Source of the DNA: a virus
Direction: 5' to 3' (one strand)
DNA: 64,000 bases
Virus record (IMG/VR): IMGVR_UViG_3300023179_000065
Span: 1 to 64,000 of that record
Both the position numbers and the translations under genes were made by a program. The notes under the pieces are model-generated. The model did no database searches and was not told where the DNA came from. It saw only the letters and a program-made list of their open reading frames with translations. Numbering within the stretch: the first letter of the stretch is position 1; each line of letters starts with the position of its first letter. This document shows positions 55,193-64,000 of this stretch, one piece after another.

Positions 55193-55774
55193 ATGAATGA
55201 TTTTATTGGTGTATATGATGATGTGGTATCCCCAGAATATTGTGATAGTCTTATAAACTATTTTAAATGGTGTAAGGATAATAATAGGACTTGGAATAGG
55301 GATGAATGCAGTACTCTATCCAAAGAGGATGTTTCTACTACTCTTAATCCTATGAAGCAGACCGAAATTAATTTTAGTTATGACAATTTGGGGGGATTCA
55401 TAGCAGAATTTAATGAAGTGTTTTGGAAAAATTGCTATAAACAGTATACTACAAAGTATGATATTCTTAATACGTTTAATAATCATACTATTTATTCTTA
55501 TAAATTACAAGAAACAGAACCGTCTCAAGGGTATCATGTGTGGCATAGCGAGCAAGGATCGCTAGAATATAGCAGAAGAATTGCTGCATATATCTTATAT
55601 TTGAATGATGTTGTAGAAGGCGGTGAGACTGAATTTTTATATTTGAGTAAGCGTATTGCAGCGAAAAGAGGAAGACTAGTTATATTTCCTGCAGGTTATA
55701 CTCACACTCATCGTGGCAATCCTCCCTTATCTGGCACAAAATATATTATGACCGGGTGGGTGGAGTATTCATAA
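55193..55774 (+). CDS. 2OG-Fe(II) oxygenase, prolyl-hydroxylase-like
   Basis: The 193-residue protein shows the prolyl 4-hydroxylase-type barrel. GYHVWHSEQG gives His118-x-Glu120 (Glu replaces the usual Asp), AAYILYLNDVVEGGETEF is the typical YLND...GGET strand pair, GRLVIFPAGYTHTHRG gives distal His173, and GTKYIMTGWV gives Lys183, ten residues later, to bind 2-oxoglutarate. P4H enzymes hydroxylate Pro in X-Pro-Gly. The gene lies just downstream of the Gly-X-Pro fibre and is coupled to a second oxygenase gene (TAATG). Substrate assignment is inference. Confidence 0.82.
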   Translation: MNDFIGVYDDVVSPEYCDSLINYFKWCKDNNRTWNRDECSTLSKEDVSTTLNPMKQTEINFSYDNLGGFIAEFNEVFWKNCYKQYTTKYDILNTFNNHTIYSYKLQETEPSQGYHVWHSEQGSLEYSRRIAAYILYLNDVVEGGETEFLYLSKRIAAKRGRLVIFPAGYTHTHRGNPPLSGTKYIMTGWVEYS

Positions 55775-56373
55775 TGTCTCTTTATAGCTTCTTACCGTCA
55801 TCAGCTAGAAAAACTGCATATGAGCCATTTATTACATGGAGAGAAGCTTTTGATGCAAGACAGGTCTCAGATATAATTAACATGTGCGAAAAGCTTCCCG
55901 CATCAGATGGTATTGTGGGAGGACTTAAAGGTGATGTTAATACTCAAATTAGAGTTTCAAAAACTGCGTGGTTAGACAATTCAGAGCCTCATCAGTGGAT
56001 ATATGAAAAAATGGCTTTTCTAGCCAGAAGTATTAATAGTGATTTTTACAGATTTAATCTTTATGGGTTTGTAGAGGATATGCAGTATACGATATATACT
56101 GGAGACGAGGAAAGCCATTATACCTGGCATATAGACGCTGGTAAAAATACTGATTGTGCTAGAAAGCTTTCTTTGGTATTGCAGCTTTCAGATCCTGAAG
56201 AGTACGAGGGTGGCGATTTAGAAATATTAACTGGTCCGGAACCTCTTACTGTAGATAAAGAAAAAGGAATGCTGGCTGCTTTTCCTAGTTATGTCCTGCA
56301 TAGAGTGACGCCGGTAACAAAAGGAATAAGAAGATCTTTGGTAGTATGGGTTGCAGGACCTGACTTTATATAG
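55774..56373 (+). CDS. PKHD-type 2OG-Fe(II) oxygenase (PiuC/YbiX-like)
   Basis: I chose ATG 55774 (MSLYSFLPSS), overlapping the upstream stop and with GGTGGAG before it, over an in-frame GTG at 55756. The 199-residue protein has HYTWHIDAGK (His119-x-Asp121), LSLVLQLSDPEEYEGGDLEI, and AFPSYVLHRVTPVTKGIRRS with His176 and Arg186 ten residues on. These are the iron and 2-oxoglutarate ligands of PKHD-type hydroxylases. Related phage proteins are common in exo-T4 genomes. A T4-type late promoter follows right after it. Confidence 0.85.
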   Translation: MSLYSFLPSSARKTAYEPFITWREAFDARQVSDIINMCEKLPASDGIVGGLKGDVNTQIRVSKTAWLDNSEPHQWIYEKMAFLARSINSDFYRFNLYGFVEDMQYTIYTGDEESHYTWHIDAGKNTDCARKLSLVLQLSDPEEYEGGDLEILTGPEPLTVDKEKGMLAAFPSYVLHRVTPVTKGIRRSLVVWVAGPDFI

Positions 56374-56376
56374 TCT

Positions 56377-56384
56377 TATAAATA
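56377..56384 (+). promoter_or_regulatory. T4-type late promoter
   Basis: TATAAATA is an exact late -10 consensus, in the 33-base gap after the PKHD oxygenase gene and 22 bases before the next ATG. It would start a late transcript for the downstream fibre genes, including the lysyl hydroxylase-glycosyltransferase gene and the collagen fibres. Confidence 0.7.
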
Positions 56385-56406
56385 AGAAAAACAACACTCT
56401 ACCATC

Positions 56407-56736
56407 ATGGCCACTAAAGCAAATCTTATAATAGATCAGGGAGCATCGTACAGCACCAATATCGATATTCTCGATGAATATGGTATTGCTATAGATTTGA
56501 CTAGTTATACCGGTGCTGCTCAGATGAGAAAGCACTATACGTCATCTAACTCGGTTAGTTTTAGCGTAGATTTAGGTGGTGCTGACGGCACGGTTACATT
56601 ATCGTTATCTGCAAATGCTACTGCTAATATAGCATCTGGTAGATATGTTTATGACGTAGAATTAACATCCAGCTCTGGTGAAGTCTCTAGAGTACTAGAA
56701 GGTATAGTTACAGTAACCCCTAACGTTACGAGATAA
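56407..56736 (+). CDS. Small Ig-like fibre-associated protein, 109 aa
   Basis: The sequence ATKANLIIDQGASYSTNIDI, then DEYGIAIDLTSYTGAAQMRK, GADGTVTLSLSANATANIAS and YVYDVELTSSSGEVSRVLEG is a beta-sandwich pattern known from small phage fibre/baseplate proteins (similar to BppU N-terminal-type domains). It follows a late promoter directly. Probably a virion fibre connector. Confidence 0.6.
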   Translation: MATKANLIIDQGASYSTNIDILDEYGIAIDLTSYTGAAQMRKHYTSSNSVSFSVDLGGADGTVTLSLSANATANIASGRYVYDVELTSSSGEVSRVLEGIVTVTPNVTR

Positions 56737-56737
56737 T

Positions 56738-56974
56738 ATGACTAGCAATATTAAAGCTGTAGTTAAGCAGAACAACCAGCTTCTAACGCAGCAATCAACA
56801 CTTACTTTAAAAAACACGCTTAAAGACCAAATTACCATTCGCGAATTAGCTAACGTTGTAGAGGGAACTCCACAAGACGGTGATGCAATAGTTTACAATT
56901 CAAGTTTAAATAAATATGAGGTAAAACCGGTTACAACAATTTCAATATCAGGATTGGACGGGGGAACCTTCTAA
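56738..56974 (+). CDS. Small fibre-operon protein, 78 aa
   Basis: A short protein lying between the Ig-like gene and a large fibre. It ends TISISGLDGGTF, close to the SLDGGSF end of the next fibre (residues 660-666), so the two share a C-terminal motif. The middle (NVVEGTPQDGDAIVYNSSLN) is like the end domains of phage fibres. Perhaps a small fibre tip or a chaperone. Confidence 0.5.
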   Translation: MTSNIKAVVKQNNQLLTQQSTLTLKNTLKDQITIRELANVVEGTPQDGDAIVYNSSLNKYEVKPVTTISISGLDGGTF

Positions 56975-58975
56975 ATGTCAAATACAATCATTCAAATTAG
57001 ACGCAGTACTGAAACTGCAGTACCTAGTAATTTACAGCCAGGTGAATTAGCCTATACATCGAATGGTGAGGTATTATTTATTGGTAGTGTGTTAGGCACA
57101 GACACCGCTAACGTTGTTGCGATTGCTGGTAAAAGAACTCCTGGTACCCTTACTGCCAATCAAGCAATAGTAACGAACCCTAACAATTTTGTTGATGTAT
57201 TAAAGACAAATAAGTTAGTGATTGGAGCTGATGGATCTACTTCTAATATAGATCTTATTACTACAGATTCTACCATAACTGGCGCTAACGATAGTGGCAC
57301 TGCTATATTATCTGCCAATGCTGTAAAACAATATGTGTCTAACTATGTGGCAGCTTCAGGCTTTTATGGACTGAACACATCCAACGGTACTTCAAATAAT
57401 TCATTACAGTCAAACAGTACTGCCCAAGATACACTAACAATTCAAGGGACCAGCAATGAGGTAGAGGTTGGGCTTTCTGGTGATACGTTTACAATTGGAT
57501 TGCCTGACAGCGTAACAATTACTAATGTATTAACAACCAACACTGCAAACGTAACCGATAATACAGCTAGCTCTAATACTACTACTGGAGCATTAAAAGT
57601 TGCTGGAGGTTTGGGTGTTGTTGGTAGAATTAATTCTGCAGAACTAGCTGTAGGAAATACAACAGTATATACATCTGTTAATGGCACAATAGTAAGTACA
57701 GAAAGTGTTCTAGCTACTAATACAGTTAATGCAGCAGTATTGAGCGTTGGTACTTGGGTAGTAGCAAACAATTCTGGTTTGTATACGACAGGAGTTGTAG
57801 ATACAAACGTACTAAAGATAACCGGGTCTGGCATAACATATTTACAAGGAAACACAACACAAATTACGGTTGCCAATGGTGTTGCTCTATCGGTTAATGG
57901 GTCGGTAGGTACAGCTAACCAAGTACTAGCATCGAATGGCTCTGGATTGTATTGGAGAGGGATTGATGCTGATATTACCGAAGTTGTCGCCGGGGATGGT
58001 CTTACAGGTGGTGGTTCTGATGGAAGCGTAACACTTGATGTAGGAGCAGGTAACGGTATATCGGTTAACGCTAGCGCTGTTTCAGTTAATGCTAATGATG
58101 GTATTGTTGCAAATTCCTCTGGTGTTTTTGTTAGAGCAGGTACTGGTGTTACTGTTAATGCCACTGGCGTGCACATTGGTCAGGATGTCAGTACAACAAG
58201 CAACGTTACTTTCAGCTCTATAAATGTTACAGGCAACGTTGTACTGGGTAGTGATTCATCCGATGTTGTAGCTATTAATGGGCTAGTTAACACCAACATA
58301 ATACCTTCGGCTAACGTTACATATAACCTTGGCTCGTCGGACTTAAACTTTTCTACTGTATATGCAAATACCATACTTGCTAAGTATGCAACGTTTGATC
58401 ATAACGTATCTATTGCAGGTAACCTATCTGTTACTGGTACACTTGTTACAATTAACGTTGAAAACTTATCGGTATCAGATTCTCTAATTCAACTAGCATC
58501 TAACAACACATCGTCTGACGTATTAGATCTAGGGTTTTACGGTAACTATAACAACACCGGTGGCGCGCATCAACACGCTGGTCTGTTTAGAGATGCATCG
58601 GACGGTGTATTCAAGCTTTTTGATAGTTTAACAGCTGCTCCTGGTACTACTATTGATACATCAAACGCAACTTTCAATATTTCAACCTTAGTTGCTTACC
58701 TTTCGTCAGGCGGTTTAACAACCAATTCTACTTCTGTAGCTATAACCGCTAACGGGTCAGTTAATGTATCAATTGTAGCTAATACATTAAGCCTATCAAC
58801 CGCATTAGCAGGCAATAGCGGTGGTACAGGACTTAACAGCTATACAGCAGAAGATATACTAGTTGCTAATTCAACTAACGGATTTAGAACTTTAGGGATA
58901 GGCACGAACGGATATGTTTTACAATCCAATGGCACAGCATTGGTGTACGCTTCATTAGACGGTGGCAGTTTCTAA
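56975..58975 (+). CDS. Tail fibre with MTD-type N-terminal domain, 666 aa
   Basis: The head IIQIRRSTETAVPSNLQPGE followed by LAYTSNGEVLFIG is the domain found at the N-terminus of phage adhesins such as major tropism determinant. Beta-rich shaft repeats follow (SVNANDGIVANSSGVFVRAG), then a region LSVSDSLIQLASNNTSSDVL and DLGFYGNYNNTGGAHQHAGL that is conserved in exo-T4 fibres, and the end SLDGGSF. It is probably a main receptor-binding fibre. It abuts the small gene upstream. Confidence 0.78.
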   Translation: MSNTIIQIRRSTETAVPSNLQPGELAYTSNGEVLFIGSVLGTDTANVVAIAGKRTPGTLTANQAIVTNPNNFVDVLKTNKLVIGADGSTSNIDLITTDSTITGANDSGTAILSANAVKQYVSNYVAASGFYGLNTSNGTSNNSLQSNSTAQDTLTIQGTSNEVEVGLSGDTFTIGLPDSVTITNVLTTNTANVTDNTASSNTTTGALKVAGGLGVVGRINSAELAVGNTTVYTSVNGTIVSTESVLATNTVNAAVLSVGTWVVANNSGLYTTGVVDTNVLKITGSGITYLQGNTTQITVANGVALSVNGSVGTANQVLASNGSGLYWRGIDADITEVVAGDGLTGGGSDGSVTLDVGAGNGISVNASAVSVNANDGIVANSSGVFVRAGTGVTVNATGVHIGQDVSTTSNVTFSSINVTGNVVLGSDSSDVVAINGLVNTNIIPSANVTYNLGSSDLNFSTVYANTILAKYATFDHNVSIAGNLSVTGTLVTINVENLSVSDSLIQLASNNTSSDVLDLGFYGNYNNTGGAHQHAGLFRDASDGVFKLFDSLTAAPGTTIDTSNATFNISTLVAYLSSGGLTTNSTSVAITANGSVNVSIVANTLSLSTALAGNSGGTGLNSYTAEDILVANSTNGFRTLGIGTNGYVLQSNGTALVYASLDGGSF

Positions 58976-58977
58976 TA

Positions 58978-59169
58978 ATGGAAGTTGATTTTGTTAATGC
59001 CTACATAAACAGGCAGAAGCAGTATATTGAAGATTTAACAAATAAACTTATACTGGCGGAAGCTAAGATCGTTACTTTAGAAAAAACAATTAACGATCTT
59101 AGCAATAAAATAGTTGATTATGAAAGCAAGACGGTGAAGCCAAGTGAAAATAGTCGTACTAAATCTTGA
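58978..59169 (+). CDS. Coiled-coil mini-protein, 63 aa
   Basis: Nearly the whole protein is a heptad-like helix (YIEDLTNKLILAEAKIVTLE, KTINDLSNKIVDYES). It lies between the fibre and the lysyl hydroxylase gene, overlapping the latter by 26 bases. A trimeric coiled coil could act in fibre assembly or as a helper for the enzyme. Function unknown. Confidence 0.55.
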   Translation: MEVDFVNAYINRQKQYIEDLTNKLILAEAKIVTLEKTINDLSNKIVDYESKTVKPSENSRTKS

Positions 59170-61108
59170 TACAAGAAAAGACAGATTAGATTTTATTTCA
59201 GAGCAGCTTAGCGAGTACGAATGGACCAGATTACCGGCCATAAATGGTCACTCGTTAAGCTTATCTAATATAAGAGCATTAGGGTTTAAGCCTTACCTTA
59301 GGTGGCAGGACCCAATGCTACATCGCCACGCAACTATAACAGAAGTTGCAACCAGCATATCGCATTATAACGCGTGGATGCTTTGTGCTGAGCTCAATCA
59401 CAACCTATTGATTCTTGAAGATGATTCAAGACTAGTAGGACATATTGACTCGAAAGAAATCGATAGACTGCTAGAAACACATGATATAGTTTATCTGGAT
59501 CACAAAGAAATGTTTCCAGGTCATGTGCAGAATATAGACGATAAATTTATACGGCCATATTATCCTTATTGGAATAATGCTTACGCTATAAGCCCAAGAC
59601 TTGCTAAGAAGCTAGTTAATTCCAAATTTAAGGAAAACATTATACCAGTTGATGAGTTCTTTCCGCTAATTAGTGGTGTCAACTATCTACACACCTGTCT
59701 GTCAGACAAGCCAGGCATACTTAATAATTTTACTGCATTAGTAGATATTTTCAAAGATCTTATACCTACTAACCCTATAGCCTATAAAACTAGTATATTT
59801 AATCAAGTATCTAGATCGGTACTTGGCTCTGATATTGAAAGTGGAGAATCCATAATGACTCAAGAAGCAATCGTTGTCACCGTTGCTACGGACCCTGAAA
59901 AATACAAATACCTTAGTAAGTCAAGTACATCTAAAGAGGTACCGATTATAAACATCGGTGCTGGTGTAGAATGGAAGGGCGGTACAATGCAAGGGCCAGG
60001 CGGTGGTCAAAAGATTAATTTAGTTAAAGATTATCTTAAGAGCATTGACGGTAATAAGATTATATTGTTCTGCGATGGTCATGATGTCATTATCAATGAC
60101 TCGTTAGAGACTATCGTGAATAGATTCTTAGGGTTTGAATGTGATGTGCTTTTTGCAGCTGAAAAGATCTGCTGGCCTGATCGTTCCATGGAACAGTACT
60201 TTACTGAATCACATACCGCATACATGTATCTAAACAGCGGCGTATACATTGGTTATAAGGACTCTATCCTTTCCATCATAGATGATTATATACAGGATTC
60301 GGATGATGATCAACTATTTTTACAGAAGAAGTACGTAGAGAATAAGAGTGCTAATAAGATTAATATCAAATTAGATTATGAGAATTATATCTTTCAATGC
60401 CTAAGCTCTATTGAAGACGATTTAGTATTAAAGCCAACAAAGCAATTTGTTAATATTGCTACTAGATGCTGCCCATGCATCTTACATGGTAATGGTGGAC
60501 CAAATGATAAGATTGTTTTTAAAAACATCTTCCAGCAGCTCTATCCAGATAATATAGAATTTATTGATGCTACAGAGCTTACAGTAGTAGCACCAGACAT
60601 TCTTGAGATGGATTTTCTTACCCCTGAGATGTGCAAGAAAATTATTGATATGGCTGAGGCTCATGGCAAGTGGGAATCAATGTATGGCGATAAGTTTCCA
60701 GGACAAGAACTTAGAATCCGTGAATTTAGCATGGAGCTTTGGAATGCTTTAGAGAAACATTTTAAAGAATCTATAAACCCTGTAATAGAAAAATACTGGT
60801 TCCCACTACTAATGAACGGTTTGCGTGACGCATTCATTATTAAGTATTCACCTGAAACACAAAAAAGTCTGAACTGTCATCACGATGCCTCTCTTGTTTC
60901 AGGTAATGTTAAATTAAACGATGACTATGAAGGCGGCGATACCTACTTTTATAGACAAAACTTTTCTAATATAAATACTCAAATAGGTAAAATTATTTTA
61001 TGGCCTGGCCAAGTGACACATGGACACGAAGGTCGAGAAGTAACCAAAGGCACTAAATATAATCTAGTAATATGGACAAGTAGAAAGCAGGGCGACATTA
61101 ATTATTAA
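59144..61108 (+). CDS. Collagen lysyl hydroxylase fused to two glycosyltransferase domains (LH3/PLOD-like)
   Basis: Three domains are visible in 654 residues. Residues 1-200 are GT25-like: VVLNLDTRKDRLDFI, RLPAINGHSL, LILEDDSRLVG (acidic motif at 92-94) and YAISPRLAKKL. Residues 240-465 match the PLOD/LH3 glucosyltransferase domain: VVTVATD, GVEWKGG, GPGGGQK, ILFCDGHDV (Asp311, Asp314), AAEKICWPD, LNSGVYIGY, DSDDDQLF and LHGNGGP. Residues 485-654 match the lysyl hydroxylase domain: CHHDAS (His579, Asp581), DYEGGDTYF, HGHEGREVTKGTKY (His628, Lys638 where LH3 has Arg). GT25 enzymes galactosylate hydroxylysine and LH3 glucosylates it. The start is GTG at 59144. The next gene is a Gly-Asp-Lys collagen fibre. 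Substrate link is inference. Confidence 0.9.
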   Translation: MKIVVLNLDTRKDRLDFISEQLSEYEWTRLPAINGHSLSLSNIRALGFKPYLRWQDPMLHRHATITEVATSISHYNAWMLCAELNHNLLILEDDSRLVGHIDSKEIDRLLETHDIVYLDHKEMFPGHVQNIDDKFIRPYYPYWNNAYAISPRLAKKLVNSKFKENIIPVDEFFPLISGVNYLHTCLSDKPGILNNFTALVDIFKDLIPTNPIAYKTSIFNQVSRSVLGSDIESGESIMTQEAIVVTVATDPEKYKYLSKSSTSKEVPIINIGAGVEWKGGTMQGPGGGQKINLVKDYLKSIDGNKIILFCDGHDVIINDSLETIVNRFLGFECDVLFAAEKICWPDRSMEQYFTESHTAYMYLNSGVYIGYKDSILSIIDDYIQDSDDDQLFLQKKYVENKSANKINIKLDYENYIFQCLSSIEDDLVLKPTKQFVNIATRCCPCILHGNGGPNDKIVFKNIFQQLYPDNIEFIDATELTVVAPDILEMDFLTPEMCKKIIDMAEAHGKWESMYGDKFPGQELRIREFSMELWNALEKHFKESINPVIEKYWFPLLMNGLRDAFIIKYSPETQKSLNCHHDASLVSGNVKLNDDYEGGDTYFYRQNFSNINTQIGKIILWPGQVTHGHEGREVTKGTKYNLVIWTSRKQGDINY

Positions 61109-61124
61109 CACTGTATATACAGTG
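61109..61124 (+). promoter_or_regulatory. Perfect 16-base palindrome
   Basis: CACTGTATATACAGTG is a perfect dyad just after the hydroxylase stop and 14 bases before the collagen fibre ATG. It has no T-run after it, so it is not a standard terminator. It could be an operator, a leader hairpin or a processing site. Confidence 0.5.
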
Positions 61125-61137
61125 ATTACGGAGCCAA

Positions 61138-63572
<2,435 letters not shown>

Positions 63573-63573
<1 letters not shown>

Positions 63574-64000
63574 TGTCATTTGGAGTATTTCAGTTTAGAA
63601 GAGGCAGCGCCTCAGATTGGTCAACTGCTAATACAGTACTAGCAGCCGGTGAGCTTGGTATTGAAACAAATACTAGCCTGTTTAAAATTGGTGATGGTTC
63701 TACTGCCTGGACAGATCTACCTTATGGTGGTATACAAGGTATTAAAGGTGATAAGGGTTACGGAGACAAAGGCGAAAAAGGTGATGTAGGGCCTAAAGGT
63801 GATATCGGCAACAAAGGCGACAAAGGTGATACCGGTAATAAGGGTGACACCGGCCTAACCGCAACTCTTCTCTATGAAGAGTTTACAGCTACTAGCGATC
63901 AAACTACTTTCTATCCTTCTACATTCACAGCAAACACCGGCGGTGTACGAGTATTTTATAATGGTGTTTTATTAAGCAATACTGAGTACACATCAAACAC
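63573..64000 (+). CDS. Collagen-like tail fibre with MTD-type head (cut by window end)
   Basis: The ATG overlaps the stop of the previous fibre (TAATG). The visible 142 residues have the MTD-like head (FGVFQFRRGSASDWSTANTV, LAAGELGIETNTSLFKIGDG), a short Gly-X-Y tract (GDKGYGDKGEKGDVGPKGDI), then a module like those of the upstream fibre (ATLLYEEFTATSDQTTFYPS, YNGVLLSNTEYTSN). The frame runs off the window, so length is unknown. It is a paralogue of the gene at 61138. Confidence 0.85.

Noticed and set aside
57442-58176. 244-codon minus-strand frame opposite the fibre gene
   Set aside because: Antisense shadow of Asn/Thr/Ser-rich fibre repeats, no start signal and no family pattern.

Overview
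The window is a stretch of a large T4-like myovirus genome with AT-rich codon use. It holds T4-type DNA metabolism genes (nrdB, RuvC-like resolvase, RNase H, gp59, gp32, gp33), the tail hub, tail-tube and baseplate genes (gp4, gp26, gp51, gp48, gp53, gp27, gp5, PAAR, gp25, gp6, gp7, gp8), and a long adsorption/tail-fibre region. Gene content resembles the exo-T4 phages of cyanobacteria and alphaproteobacteria. A circularly permuted tmRNA with an alphaproteobacteria-like tag (ANDSDYNMALAA) and a PqqA-like peptide, together with the absence of photosynthesis genes, favour an alphaproteobacterial host. That host assignment is inference.

Layout. 1-2.9 kb: end of nrdB, an exported HNH nuclease, a RuvC-like resolvase and small unknown genes. 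2.9-7.0 kb: a sugar cassette (nucleotidyltransferase, epimerase, glycosyltransferase, heptose-7-phosphate kinase-like, phosphoheptose isomerase-like). 7.0-10.1 kb: RNase H, a PD-(D/E)XK nuclease and small proteins, closed by a terminator. 10.1-12 kb: a DUF932 gene, a C1orf50-like gene and a 23-residue PqqA-like gene. 12-15.3 kb: a collagen-like fibre, a glycine-rich fibre, a 2OG-Fe(II) oxygenase, a fibre-gene relic, a BFD-like [2Fe-2S] mini-protein and the tmRNA. 15.3-17.4 kb: likely lysis/cell-wall functions. 17.4-19.7 kb: gp33, a methyltransferase, gp59 and gp32. 19.7-26.3 kb, minus strand: gp4, an unknown, a gp54-like protein, gp26, gp51 (apparently reached by a -1 frameshift), a tape-measure candidate and a lysozyme-bearing tail protein. 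26.3-49 kb: baseplate genes and giant structural proteins. 49-64 kb: fibres and fibre-modifying enzymes.

The most striking system is a probable collagen-modification pathway for the phage's own fibres. The gene at 59144-61108 encodes a GT25-type glycosyltransferase domain, a PLOD/LH3-type collagen glucosyltransferase domain and a lysyl hydroxylase domain in one 654-residue chain. It lies directly upstream of fibre genes made of Gly-Asp/Glu-Lys triplets, whose lysines sit in the Y position that animal lysyl hydroxylases modify. A separate Gly-X-Pro collagen-like fibre (53351-54925) is followed by two more 2OG-Fe(II) oxygenases of prolyl-hydroxylase type, and a glycine-rich fibre near 13-14 kb is followed by a fourth. 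The phage therefore appears to carry fibre genes paired with dedicated hydroxylase and glycosyltransferase genes.
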